A stretch of DNA of 64,000 nucleotides, taken from assembly GCA_900444965.1 (NCBI GenBank), contig UFRQ01000003.1, positions 806,001 to 870,000 of the forward strand, given 5' to 3'. The notes beneath the pieces were generated by a model. It was not told the DNA's origin, searched no databases, and was given only the letters and a program-made list of their open reading frames with translations. The stretch comes from [Actinobacillus] rossii. Lineage in GTDB: Bacteria > Pseudomonadota > Gammaproteobacteria > Enterobacterales > Pasteurellaceae. Position 1 is the first letter of the stretch. The number at the start of each line of letters is the position of its first letter. Below are positions 32,289 through 41,552 of the stretch, piece by piece. The position numbers and the translations under genes were made by a program.

Positions 32289-32984
32289 ATGCGGTTAGAT
32301 AAATTTTTAGCGGAACAAACAGGCTTAACACGCTCACAAGCAACAAAAGTGTTGCGTCAAGGTGCAGTGGAAATTAATGGAAAAATTGAAAAATCGGGTT
32401 CGATAAAAGTCACTCCTGAAGACGAAATTATGTTTGAAGGTGAATTGCTTGAATGGGTAATCGGTCATCAATATTTTATGCTGAATAAACCACAAAATTG
32501 TGTTTGCTCTCACGATGATGGCGATTATCCAACGGTTTATCATTTTTTTGATTACCCGTTGGCTGGCAAACTACATACTGCTGGGCGTTTAGATGCAGAC
32601 ACTACGGGTTTGGTATTACTAACGGATGATGGGCAATGGTCACATCGTATTACTTCACCAAAACATCATTGTGAGAAAACCTATTTAGTCACGCTTGCTG
32701 ACCCTGTTGAATCACATTACCAAATGGCATGCGAGCAGGGGATTTTATTGCGTGGAGAGAAAGCACCGACTCAACCCGCAAAATTAGAGATTCTTGATGA
32801 TTACAATGTAAATTTAACGATTAGCGAAGGGCGTTATCACCAAGTAAAACGTATGTTTGCTGCATTAGGCAACAAAGTGGTGGGGTTGCATCGTTGGCGT
32901 ATTGGTGATGTTGTATTAGATGAACGTTTAGCCGAAGGTGAATTTCGTGCATTAACCGAAGAAGAAGTAGAGAGTTTCCTATGA
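32289..32984 (+). CDS. rsuA: 16S rRNA pseudouridine(516) synthase RsuA
   Basis: Makes the single pseudouridine of 16S rRNA (position 516), 231 aa. An N-terminal S4 RNA-binding domain (MRLDKFLAEQTGLTRSQATK, residues 1-60) is joined to the catalytic domain with motif II GRLDADTTGLVLLTDDG, where the Asp after Leu is the nucleophile, and KTYLVTL. RsuA rather than RluB/E/F is supported by length and the N-terminus. The stop overlaps the next start as ATGA, so bcr is translationally coupled to it, as in E. coli and H. influenzae. Confidence 0.93.
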   Translation: MRLDKFLAEQTGLTRSQATKVLRQGAVEINGKIEKSGSIKVTPEDEIMFEGELLEWVIGHQYFMLNKPQNCVCSHDDGDYPTVYHFFDYPLAGKLHTAGRLDADTTGLVLLTDDGQWSHRITSPKHHCEKTYLVTLADPVESHYQMACEQGILLRGEKAPTQPAKLEILDDYNVNLTISEGRYHQVKRMFAALGNKVVGLHRWRIGDVVLDERLAEGEFRALTEEEVESFL

Positions 32985-34192
32985 AAAATAATATGACGGT
33001 AAAACCTGAATATAAAGCGAGCCTTGTGTTTGTCTTTACCTTAGGCATATTATCCATGTTACCGCCGCTTGGCATTGATATGTATTTGCCTTCATTTCTA
33101 AATATTGCTCAAGATTTGGCTATTACGGTGGAACAAGTCCAATTTACATTAACTTTTTTTACTTATGGTATGGCTACCGGACAGTTATTCTGGGGGCCGG
33201 TGGGTGATAGCTTTGGACGTAAACCCATTATTTTACTTGGTGTCAGCGTAGGGGCGACAGTCGCTTTAATTTTGACGCAAATTAATAGTATCGAAAATTT
33301 CACCGCACTTCGTTTTGTGCAAGGCTTTTTCGGTGCAGCACCTGTTGTGTTAGTAGGGGCATTATTACGAGATTTATTTGATAAAAATGAGCTTTCTCGC
33401 ATGATGTCTATGATCACTTTAGTCTTTATGGTTGCACCATTGCTTGCCCCGATTATAGGCGGTCAAATTATTAAATATTGGCACTGGCATACGATCTTTT
33501 ATGTGATTGGTGCAATGGGCATTTTGAGTTTGTCCCTTGTGTTTTTCATTATTCCTGAAACGCATAAAAAAGAAAATCGGATTCCGTTGCACCTAAATAT
33601 CATTGTGCGAAATTTTGTGACACTATGGAAACAGAAAGAAGTGCTCGGTTATATGTTTTCCTCCGGTTTGGGCTTTGGGGGATTATTTGCATTTATTACT
33701 TCAGGCTCTATTGTGTACATTGGTCTATATGGCATTAAACCAGAGAATTTTGGTTTCTTTTTTATGTTGAATATTGGCATTATGACGCTGGGTTCTATTT
33801 TAAATGGGCGCTTTGTACGAAAAATCGGCGCAGAAAGAATGATGCAAATTGGTTTATGTATTCAATTTATTTCAGGAATTTGGCTTGTTTTGACCGCACT
33901 TTTTGATCTCGGTTTTTGGTGTATGGCAATTGGTGTCGCGGTTTTTGTAGGGCAAAATTCATTTATTTCGTCAAATGCGATGGCATCTATTTTAGGACAA
34001 TTCCCAACGATAGCGGGGACGGCTAATTCGGTTGCAGGCAGCGTGCGTTTTGGTATTGGCGCGAGTGTTGGGTCATTAGTGGCATTAATGAAAATGGATA
34101 GTGCTGCTCCTATGCTTTATACCATGAGTGCGTGTTCGTTGGGGGCAGTTTGCTGTTATTATTTTTTGACTTATCGGACAATTAATAGATAG
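32981..34192 (+). CDS. bcr: Bcr/CflA-family drug efflux transporter
   Basis: Twelve-helix major facilitator superfamily exporter, 403 aa, in the Bcr/CflA subfamily. Known members export bicyclomycin, chloramphenicol or sulfonamides; this one's substrates are unknown. The MFS motif A between helices 2 and 3 is visible as WGPVGDSFGRKPIILLG, and motif C-like GAAPVVLVGALLRDLF follows. The ATG at 32981 overlaps the rsuA stop. An alternative ATG (MTVKPEY) lies four codons in. Uptake signals lie at about 33302 and 33893. Confidence 0.92.
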   Translation: MKNNMTVKPEYKASLVFVFTLGILSMLPPLGIDMYLPSFLNIAQDLAITVEQVQFTLTFFTYGMATGQLFWGPVGDSFGRKPIILLGVSVGATVALILTQINSIENFTALRFVQGFFGAAPVVLVGALLRDLFDKNELSRMMSMITLVFMVAPLLAPIIGGQIIKYWHWHTIFYVIGAMGILSLSLVFFIIPETHKKENRIPLHLNIIVRNFVTLWKQKEVLGYMFSSGLGFGGLFAFITSGSIVYIGLYGIKPENFGFFFMLNIGIMTLGSILNGRFVRKIGAERMMQIGLCIQFISGIWLVLTALFDLGFWCMAIGVAVFVGQNSFISSNAMASILGQFPTIAGTANSVAGSVRFGIGASVGSLVALMKMDSAAPMLYTMSACSLGAVCCYYFLTYRTINR

Positions 34193-34260
34193 AAAAGGTA
34201 CAGTATTGCTCTGCTTCCAATAGCTGGGCTAAACGATTAACTGATTAACGAGGTATAATA

Positions 34261-37200
34261 ATGAATGATTACACATTTCGCTATTCTCTGCTTGCATTAG
34301 TTGTTTCAGGTGCAATTTATAACAATGCTTATGCCAGTACAGTCCCAAACTATGCTAATTACCAAGATTATCGTGATTTTGCAGAAAATAAAGGTAGATT
34401 TACAGTAGGTTCAAAAAACATTGCAGTTTATAACACATCAGGTGTGTTATCCGGCACTATCATGACTAAAACACCGATGCCTGATTTTAGTGCAGTAAGT
34501 AAAAATGGTATTGCAACCTTAGTTAATCCTCAATTTATTACCAGCGTTGCGCATAATACCGGCTATACCACAATAAATTTTGGCTACAACGATATTCAAA
34601 ATCAAGACTATAACTATCTCGTGGTTGCTCGCAATAATTTTGCCGATACTCATTCGACTAGCTATGATGATTATCACGCGCCACGTTTGAACAAATTAGT
34701 TACTGAAGTGGCTCCTTTGCCGACTCATTATTATGGCGAAGATGCCACAGCTTATCGTAGTTCAGCGAATTTTTTAGATTATGTAAGATTAGGTTCTGGT
34801 TCTCAATATCAAGGCACAACGCCTGATGATAAAACTAATTTATCGGGAGCTTACAAATATCTTACAGGGGGAACGCTTCCCAATTTTGCTGATTTCTTTG
34901 GTAAAGGTGTTCTCTATTTTGAGCGCAACTTTGACAATGCTCAAGGTGTAATGCCTTCTATTATTGAGGCTGGGGATAGTGGTTCTCCTTTACTTGCCTA
35001 TGATGCGAAAAAGAAACAATGGGGATTTATTGGGGTAGCAAGAGGTATATCAAGCAGTAAGATGTGGTATACCCTTGCTAAACAAGACTTTACGGATCAA
35101 AAAATTGAAGAGACATATGCAGGAACACTAAATAATACTCAAACAGGTGCTTCATTTAATTGGGTTCCAACAGGAAATACCAGCCAAATTAGCGGAGCTG
35201 GGAAGCAAATACAAGTCAATTTGAAAGATGATGATAGCACGAATACCAGCAAAGAATTCTTAGCGCTTAATCATGGTAAATCTGTCATTTTTACAGGAAA
35301 AACAGGTGTTCTTACCGCAAGTCAAAATATCCACCAAGGTGCCGGTGCTTTAGAATTTGAAACAGACTATACCGTAAAAGGTGCAACATCCAATACGACT
35401 TGGGCGGGAGCAGGTGTCGTTGTTGCTGAAAATAAAACCGTAAACTGGCAACTCAAAAATCCTGAAGGTGATCGTCTATCCAAATTAGGGAAAGGCACAC
35501 TTAATGTAAGTGGCTCTGGTGTAAACCAAGGCGACATTAGTGTTGGCGACGGAACCGTTATTCTTGCGATGAATAGTGATGTCCATGGTCAAAAACAAGC
35601 CTTTAACAAAGTTGAAATCGTCAGTGGACGTTCAACGGTTGTATTAGCTGACGATAGCCAAATCAAGCCTGAAAATGTTATTTTTGGCTATCGTGGCGGT
35701 CGATTAGATTTAAATGGTACAACGTTTAACACAACAACTATCAACAATCGAGATGAGGGCGCACAAATTGTAAGTCATAACAATAATCAGACCGCTAACG
35801 TTATTATTCGAGGCAATGGAAATGTTGATACAAATCTGACGTGGGGAATTTGGGGAAAATCAGGGGCAGATATTTATGAATATATCAATACCCATCATAA
35901 CAATCGTAAAGATTATTTTGTTCTAAAAGATAATGGTAACCCAAATCACTACTACCCAACGAACCAAAGCAGTAATGCAAGTTGGGAATATATTGGTAGC
36001 GATAAAGATGCTGCAGTACGCCAAGTTCAAGCCAATAAATTAGCTGAAACATTAACTTGGGGACAATGGGCAACATCAGGTGCGGATATCTATGAGTATA
36101 TCAATACCCATGCTGGTAACCGTAAGGACTATTTTGTCCTAAAAAATAATGGTCGTGCAAACCAATTTTTCCCAACAAACCAAACGAGTAACGAAAGTTG
36201 GGAATATATCGGTAGCGATAAAATAAACGCTATTGAAACAGCTTTTGCTCAAAAAATGGCTAAAGAGTTCACTTGGGGAACGCTAGGCTCTGCAAGTGCG
36301 GATATTTATGAGCGAAAAACAGCAAACCGCACCGATTATTTCACATTAAAAGAAAATAGTAATGCGAATAGTGCTTTCCCAACCACTCAAACCAGTAATA
36401 CACATTGGCAATATATTGGTAGTGATCTCTTTACAGCAGTAACAAAGGCTCTATATCAAAAAGAAGTCGCTGATTTAACATGGGGAAATTGGGGCGAAAG
36501 TGGAGCAGATATTTATGAATATATTAATAATCACGCTGGAAATCGCACCGACTATTTCATTCTCAAAGAAGGAGGCAATGCAGGCAGTTACTATCCTACC
36601 AACCAAACTAGCAATGAAAGTTGGGAATTTTTAGGTAGTAACAAAAATGAGGCAATTAAAACCGTTTTAGCACGTCAATATGCGAATAGCCATGTTGAAA
36701 CATTTGCAGGAATGATTGGTGAAGCGAGTGGTGCCAATGGCAAAATGAATGCTACCTTTACTCCAACTAATGCTAAAGATACTTTAGTAATGACTGGTGG
36801 AATGAAGCTAAATGGCGAATTGAAAGTCAATAATGGTGCTGTAATACTTTCAGGAAGACCTGTTCCTCATGCTTATGATTTTATCGATAGTCGAGATGTT
36901 ACTTATGATAATGAATGGCTCAACCAAGAATTTAGGGCGAATGCTTTTAGCGTAAATCATGATGGAAAATTGATTTTTGGGCGCAATGTGGAACTTGCAA
37001 CAGGTAGTTTCTATGCTGCGCAAAACGGTTTATTACAATTGGGCTTCGTACAAGGCAATACGCCTGTTTGTCAAAGATCGGATTATACTGGAGCGACAAC
37101 ATGTCAAACACCAAATGTAGGAAAAGTGGTTTACGATAGCATCCCGACATTACAAGCTAAAGGTAATGTTCGCTTGTGGCACAATGCTCAACTGCATATT

Positions 37201-39081
37201 GGTAAATCTGTTTTATCTGGTGCGATCACGGCAGACAAAGAAACCAAAACTGTCATTGAGCATGATGGTCAATGGTTGATGACTGGTAGCAGCAATATCG
37301 GAAACTTAGTGTTAAATGGTGGCTTAGTAGATTTGAATGCCGCAAATAACTATAATAGTTACCAAAAATTGACTATCAATGGTGATTTATCTGGGCAAGG
37401 GCAGTTTATTTATCTCACTGATGTCACTGCTGGTAAAGGCGATCATGTTACTGTCAACGGCATTGCTACGGGGAACTTTGCACTTACCGTGGCGAATACG
37501 GGAGCGGAACCGAATTCCGTGATGCCAATCAGTTTATTTACCGTAGATAACCGTAGCCAAAATGCGAAAGCTCTCAAGCTTTCACTGAATGAAAAAGGCT
37601 ATGTTGATTTGGGGACCTATCGTTACATTCTCAAAAATCAGAACAATGACTATTTCTTATATAGTCCGTTACGAGAAGCTGAAATCAATAACAATTATTC
37701 ACAAGTTCAAACGCTATTATCCGATGCTCAACAATCTGCTAAAGATTATGCGGAAGAACTCGTAGAGTTAAGCGGTAAAGTTAAACAAACGTTGGCAGAT
37801 CAACAAAGTGTAAAATTGTCCATGGATAAAGTACAAAAACAAGTGGATGAACAGCAAGCCAAAGTAAATAACTTGCCGTGGATTCGTTTTGTTGCAAGAG
37901 CTCAGGCACGTAAACAGCTAACCGAGCTACAAAAACAGTTAGGTGGCTACACCAACTTATATAGCCAGCTTCAAACAACTATTGAAGCACTTGATCGCTC
38001 AATTCTGCATGCGCAAAATCAGAAAGCTAATGCGGATGCTCAACTTGAAGCTGTCGATTTGATGGTTAAAGATATTCTTGTTAAAGCTGAGAAATTATGT
38101 TTACAAACGGAGTCCGCTGGAATTTGTAATGCAGTTGTAAATTTAACCTCTGCAGAACCTAGCAATAATACTCAAGCAGATCGTGTGATACTTAGTCAAA
38201 AAGATGGCATTAGCCGTTATACTAATGTGGCTTTATCAGAGCTTTCAGCGCAAATAGGAGCTTTGCTACAAGTAGAACGTAACCTTCATCGAGAACTGGT
38301 TACACCGAAAGATGAACCTTTATCAGTATGGGTAAACTACGACTATCAACAAATTAAATCAGGTTCTGATAATTATAGAGGGTATCAAAAAAATAGCACC
38401 TTAACGCAATTAGGTGTGGAAGGCGAAATGTCTAAGCACTTCCGCTTAGGAACGATACTTTCCTCTGTGGATTCATCGTTAGATTATGATCAAGCACAAG
38501 GTAAAGGAAAGCTAAATATGGCAACACTTTATTTAAAAGCACAATCTGAAAATGGTTGGCTTTCAACCCTTGAAGCAAGCTACGGTCAAACTAAAAATGA
38601 ATTACAACTAGATGGCGAATACCAAAATATTAACAGAAACGTCTCTGCATTGGGGATAAATTTTGCTAAAGCTTGGCAGCTAGAATCGTGGAAAATTCTG
38701 CCTTCGTTCGGTATCAAGCGTCATCGTTTATCTGGAGAAAATTACACACTTAATGGCGCAAATGTACAACTTAAACCACTAACATTTACAAGCTATCAAG
38801 CAGGCTTGTCGCTTTCTCGTGATTTTATGCTTGATAACATGACTATTACGCCACGCATAAGTACGATTTATGTTGATGCTCGTCACCATTCTAATGTTGA
38901 AAATGTCGTGACCGTAAATGGAAACCCATTGGTGCAAAAACTAGATCGCCATTTCAACCATGAATTTGGTATAGCTTTTAATAGTGAAAATTGGTCTGTT
39001 GATGCGAATGTCGGGGTAATCTCGAGTACAGAAATGCAAAGACGGCGTTATGCTGGATTGAAAATAGGTTACCACTGGTAA
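34261..39081 (+). CDS. iga: IgA-protease/Hap-type S6 autotransporter with expanded passenger repeats
   Basis: Secreted serine protease of the S6 family, 1606 aa. The signal peptide is residues 1-25 (ends NAYA/S). The protease domain has His98 (SVAHN), Asp136 or Asp137 (YDDYH) and Ser240 (GDSGSP). A beta-helix passenger follows, then a coiled-coil linker at about 1135-1270 and a C-terminal beta-barrel from about 1317, ending in YHW. Shared blocks (QDYRDFAENKGRFTVG, SGRPVPHA, CQRSDYTGATTC) place it with H. influenzae Hap and IgA1 protease. Features such as GTLNNTQTGASFNW and one repeat-type module resemble IgA1 protease more. Cleavage of IgA1 is not proven. Residues 526-810 hold four tandem modules. 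The gene has an ACGAGG ribosome-binding site and no exact uptake signal. Confidence 0.9.
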   Translation: MNDYTFRYSLLALVVSGAIYNNAYASTVPNYANYQDYRDFAENKGRFTVGSKNIAVYNTSGVLSGTIMTKTPMPDFSAVSKNGIATLVNPQFITSVAHNTGYTTINFGYNDIQNQDYNYLVVARNNFADTHSTSYDDYHAPRLNKLVTEVAPLPTHYYGEDATAYRSSANFLDYVRLGSGSQYQGTTPDDKTNLSGAYKYLTGGTLPNFADFFGKGVLYFERNFDNAQGVMPSIIEAGDSGSPLLAYDAKKKQWGFIGVARGISSSKMWYTLAKQDFTDQKIEETYAGTLNNTQTGASFNWVPTGNTSQISGAGKQIQVNLKDDDSTNTSKEFLALNHGKSVIFTGKTGVLTASQNIHQGAGALEFETDYTVKGATSNTTWAGAGVVVAENKTVNWQLKNPEGDRLSKLGKGTLNVSGSGVNQGDISVGDGTVILAMNSDVHGQKQAFNKVEIVSGRSTVVLADDSQIKPENVIFGYRGGRLDLNGTTFNTTTINNRDEGAQIVSHNNNQTANVIIRGNGNVDTNLTWGIWGKSGADIYEYINTHHNNRKDYFVLKDNGNPNHYYPTNQSSNASWEYIGSDKDAAVRQVQANKLAETLTWGQWATSGADIYEYINTHAGNRKDYFVLKNNGRANQFFPTNQTSNESWEYIGSDKINAIETAFAQKMAKEFTWGTLGSASADIYERKTANRTDYFTLKENSNANSAFPTTQTSNTHWQYIGSDLFTAVTKALYQKEVADLTWGNWGESGADIYEYINNHAGNRTDYFILKEGGNAGSYYPTNQTSNESWEFLGSNKNEAIKTVLARQYANSHVETFAGMIGEASGANGKMNATFTPTNAKDTLVMTGGMKLNGELKVNNGAVILSGRPVPHAYDFIDSRDVTYDNEWLNQEFRANAFSVNHDGKLIFGRNVELATGSFYAAQNGLLQLGFVQGNTPVCQRSDYTGATTCQTPNVGKVVYDSIPTLQAKGNVRLWHNAQLHIGKSVLSGAITADKETKTVIEHDGQWLMTGSSNIGNLVLNGGLVDLNAANNYNSYQKLTINGDLSGQGQFIYLTDVTAGKGDHVTVNGIATGNFALTVANTGAEPNSVMPISLFTVDNRSQNAKALKLSLNEKGYVDLGTYRYILKNQNNDYFLYSPLREAEINNNYSQVQTLLSDAQQSAKDYAEELVELSGKVKQTLADQQSVKLSMDKVQKQVDEQQAKVNNLPWIRFVARAQARKQLTELQKQLGGYTNLYSQLQTTIEALDRSILHAQNQKANADAQLEAVDLMVKDILVKAEKLCLQTESAGICNAVVNLTSAEPSNNTQADRVILSQKDGISRYTNVALSELSAQIGALLQVERNLHRELVTPKDEPLSVWVNYDYQQIKSGSDNYRGYQKNSTLTQLGVEGEMSKHFRLGTILSSVDSSLDYDQAQGKGKLNMATLYLKAQSENGWLSTLEASYGQTKNELQLDGEYQNINRNVSALGINFAKAWQLESWKILPSFGIKRHRLSGENYTLNGANVQLKPLTFTSYQAGLSLSRDFMLDNMTITPRISTIYVDARHHSNVENVVTVNGNPLVQKLDRHFNHEFGIAFNSENWSVDANVGVISSTEMQRRRYAGLKIGYHW
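35836..36690 (+). repeat. four tandem copies of a module of about 72 residues in the autotransporter passenger
   Basis: Units cover residues 526-597, 598-669, 670-738 and 739-810. Each runs from (L/F)TWG through SGADIYEYIN, NRxDYFxLK, PTNQTSNESWEY(I/L)GS to a Lys/Ala-rich helix. Unit 3 has lost a few residues (ADIYERKTANRTDYF). By recollection, H. influenzae IgA1 protease has one related unit here (DLYFNYGNYTYYTLK then NEAWLYMGG). Confidence 0.9.
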
Positions 39082-39099
39082 TGCAATAGTAGAATAGTA

Positions 39100-39139
39100 G
39101 TTGCTGATATTTATTTTCTTCAAATATTAGCAACTTTTT
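39100..39139 (+). terminator. terminator of the autotransporter gene
   Basis: A 13-bp stem GTTGCTGATATTT / AAATATTAGCAAC with one G-U pair, a 9-nt loop and five Ts, 19 bp after the stop. Confidence 0.88.
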
Positions 39140-39140
39140 C

Positions 39141-39373
39141 TATTTAAAAATCCTGTATAAATAATACGTTACGTCTTTTGTTTAGCCCCTTGTGATTATT
39201 GGATTTTCGCTTAAGTTCACTAGATAACTCTTCTAAGCGATTTGTCATCCTTTCTTAATTTTATCATCCCATTCTTGAATGGCTGTATTGCCCAAATGTT
39301 CTTTAATTGCTATAAATTCCGCATAATCAACTGACCAAGTGCGGTTAAGCGAAGGTGAATTGATGGGGAAAAT
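39141..39373 (-). other. decayed intergenic stretch with two short minus-strand frames
   Basis: Most of the space between the autotransporter terminator and the regulator fragment holds no full gene. On the minus strand one open frame ends at 39245 with SVDYAEFIAIKEHLG then QEWDDKIKKG. A 34-aa frame (39144-39248, MTNRLEELSSELKRKSNN) starts in an ATGA overlap with that stop. The composition looks protein-like, so these may be the tail end of a lost operon. I do not recognise either one, and they could be chance frames. One uptake signal lies at about 39341. Confidence 0.3.
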
Positions 39374-39685
39374 GTGGAATACGAAATCTCTTATTTTGAC
39401 CGTCGTATTGTGCCTTTTATTAGTCGCGATATTGCCGAGAACTCAATTTATCACTATTTAGAAAGCGAATTAGGCTTGAAAATTACTCATTCTCAGCGTG
39501 AAATCAGTTTTCGCTATGCTAATGAAGAAGAGAAAAATACCATGGATTTAGGGGAATATGAGATGGTGGTGAATGTGACCAGTACGACTTATTTAGCAGA
39601 TGGGCGCCCTTTCCAATACGGTAGCATCAGCTACCGGCCCGATAAAATTACGTTTGCTTCAACGGCAAAACGGTACGTGGAATAG
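39374..39685 (+). pseudogene. fragment of a GntR-family regulator (UTRA ligand domain only)
   Basis: A 103-codon frame that reads as most of a UTRA effector-binding domain: VEYEISYFDRRIVPFISRDI, SIYHYLESELGLKI, and the C-terminal signature YLADGRPFQYGSISYRPDK. Full HutC/FarR-type GntR regulators are about 230-250 aa with an N-terminal winged helix; that DNA-binding part and the start of the UTRA domain are missing. The first codon is a GTG with no convincing ribosome-binding site. I read it as the 3' remnant of a deleted regulator gene. It cannot bind DNA by itself. Its lost target was probably a sugar or amino-sugar gene set. Confidence 0.72.
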
Positions 39686-39796
39686 AATTTAAAATAGCTT
39701 ATTCGTATAAGTTATCCCAAGGCGGTTATTCTGACTATTTACTTTATAAAAATAACCGCACTTTATTTTTATGGGGTTTGATGTAACTTTTACTCT

Positions 39797-40279
39797 TTAT
39801 TTTCTCACTAAAATCAAAAAGCGTAGATCATAAACATTGTTTTCGTCTGCTTGACGATATTCATCGTATTCAATTTTCCACTCATTCCAATTCAATTCGG
39901 GGAAGAAAGTATCGCCTTCAATTTCAGCTTGAATTTGGGTGAGATAAAGTTTATCCGCTTTGGGCAAATATTGTTTGAACAATTCGCTTCCGCCAATGAG
40001 CACGATTTCTTCAGAATCTTTCACAAAATCGACCGCACTTTCAAGGCTATCTTTCCAAGTTACACCTTCATGTTCAAAAGGTTGGCGTGAAAGTACAATA
40101 TTGATGCGTTTAGGCAATGGGCGACCAATACTTTCAAAGGTTTTCCTCCCCATGATGACAGGTTTTCCCGTTGTGTTTTGACGGAACCAAGCTAAATCAG
40201 CAGGTAAATGCCATGGCATTTGATTATTTTTGCCAATGACATTGTTTTGAGTTGTAGCAACAATTAAGCTGAATGTCAT
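39797..40279 (-). CDS. folA: dihydrofolate reductase
   Basis: Reduces dihydrofolate to tetrahydrofolate with NADPH, and is the trimethoprim target. The 160-aa protein is chromosomal type I: SLIVATTQNNVIGKNNQMPWHLPADLAWF holds the catalytic Asp in LPADL, then VIMGRKTFESIGRPLPKR and VLIGGSELFKQYLPKADKLYLT. Length is standard. An uptake signal lies inside (about 40032). It is 18 bp from yjjB on the same strand. In H. influenzae folA (HI0899) neighbours proB (HI0900); here yjjB and yjjP sit between them. Confidence 0.96.
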   Translation of the reverse strand: MTFSLIVATTQNNVIGKNNQMPWHLPADLAWFRQNTTGKPVIMGRKTFESIGRPLPKRINIVLSRQPFEHEGVTWKDSLESAVDFVKDSEEIVLIGGSELFKQYLPKADKLYLTQIQAEIEGDTFFPELNWNEWKIEYDEYRQADENNVYDLRFLILVRK

Positions 40280-40297
40280 AACGATCCTTTTATACTG

Positions 40298-40762
40298 TTA
40301 TACGACAGGTTTCTGACGATAGAATAACAGACGCGGCAACGCAAGTCCAAACACTAATGCGCCAAGTAAGAAGCCGGTTTTGACAAAATTATCCATCATT
40401 TGTTGAAAAAGCTCAGGCGAAGAACCGTAATAGTTGATTTGTACGATGGCGATCATAGCTTTATAAGCATAAATCCCAGGAATCATAGGAATAATTGCAG
40501 CGACGGTAAAGACTTTAGGGTGGGCTAAGTAGCGTTGTGCAATTTGGACACCGATAAATCCGACCAACGCGGAAGCAAGAAAAGTCGCCAGTACAAGTGA
40601 TGTTCCGAATTGCAGTAATGCGGTTCGAAAACCATGTCCAATGGCACCGAGAATTGCACAGTAAATTAAAGCGCGTGGTGGAACATTGAAAATTAAGGCA
40701 AAACCAACAGCGGGAATAGCCGCAAAGAACATATCATCCAGTAATATAAGAAATAAGTTCAT
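40298..40762 (-). CDS. yjjB: YjjB-type subunit of a ThrE-family exporter
   Basis: Small membrane protein of 154 aa with four or five hydrophobic helices, the ThrE_2 half of the split threonine/serine-exporter family. In E. coli the YjjP-YjjB pair takes part in succinate export, and in Corynebacterium the fused ThrE exports threonine. The substrate here is not known. The motif IPMIPGIYAYKAM is typical of the family. It starts one base after the yjjP stop, so the two must be co-translated and probably form one complex. Confidence 0.88.
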   Translation of the reverse strand: MNLFLILLDDMFFAAIPAVGFALIFNVPPRALIYCAILGAIGHGFRTALLQFGTSLVLATFLASALVGFIGVQIAQRYLAHPKVFTVAAIIPMIPGIYAYKAMIAIVQINYYGSSPELFQQMMDNFVKTGFLLGALVFGLALPRLLFYRQKPVV

Positions 40763-40763
40763 T

Positions 40764-41552
40764 TTAGTTTCCCCACTGAGAAATACTTAGTAGATTTAAG
40801 GCAAATACAATACCCATACAAGCGCCGAATGTAAGTACTGTAGCGAGTGTCCAACGCGCGATGCCCATATTTAAATAACCTTTTAGAATATCGGCAAATG
40901 AATTAACTAATGGAAAACCAGGAACGAGTAATAGAACACTTGATGCTAATGCGATTTGTGGATGATTCCCCAAGTTGAATTTGAGCGCAAGCCCTGAAAT
41001 TAGACTTGCAACAAAGGCTGTAATAGTGAATACAATCAGTGGATTAAAGTGTCGACGAGAAAATTCTTGGCGTACAAACATACCGATTGCGGCAGCGATG
41101 AAGGTTATGGAAAAAATCGTCCAATCGCCACCTGATAAATGAGAAAAACAAGCACAAGACAATCCAATCATGAATACGACTAACCAGCGGTTGTATTTAA
41201 ATGGAATAATCTTATCTAACTTTTGACGCACAAGGTGTGCATCATAAATATGATGTTCTGCGGCAATAATAATATGTTGGACTTCAGTGATAACGTGCAT
41301 ATTTAAGCCTTTATCAGATACATTGCGTGAAGTCGTCAGACAATGCCCATTAATACGCGTTGTCACAATAACTGCATTAGGGGTTAATGCACATTCTACG
41401 CTATCCATACCAAGAGCAATGCCTAGCCGCATGGCCATTTGTGCCACTTGTGCGCTTTCTAATCCATGTTGTAGTTGTAAGGTAGCAACTTGTACGCATA
41501 AACGCGTAATTTCTCGCTGCTCAGGGCTCGCGATCAGTAAGTTTTCAGCCAT
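40764..41552 (-). CDS. yjjP: YjjP-type subunit of a ThrE-family exporter
   Basis: 262-aa partner of YjjB. A soluble N-terminal part (about residues 1-125) carries the ThrE motif around LGIALGMDSVECALTPNAVIVTT. It is followed by five hydrophobic helices with SGGDWTIFSITFIAAAIGM and LLLVPGFPLVNSFADILKG. It is divergent from proB across a 151-bp spacer that contains one uptake signal (about 41620) and no clear operator. It should be expressed with yjjB and possibly folA. Confidence 0.88.
   Translation of the reverse strand: MAENLLIASPEQREITRLCVQVATLQLQHGLESAQVAQMAMRLGIALGMDSVECALTPNAVIVTTRINGHCLTTSRNVSDKGLNMHVITEVQHIIIAAEHHIYDAHLVRQKLDKIIPFKYNRWLVVFMIGLSCACFSHLSGGDWTIFSITFIAAAIGMFVRQEFSRRHFNPLIVFTITAFVASLISGLALKFNLGNHPQIALASSVLLLVPGFPLVNSFADILKGYLNMGIARWTLATVLTFGACMGIVFALNLLSISQWGN

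Noticed and set aside
34261..39081. Reading the passenger repeats as a CRISPR-like or phase-variable short repeat
   Set aside because: The repeats are about 216 bp, diverged and in frame; no short identical units or spacers are present.
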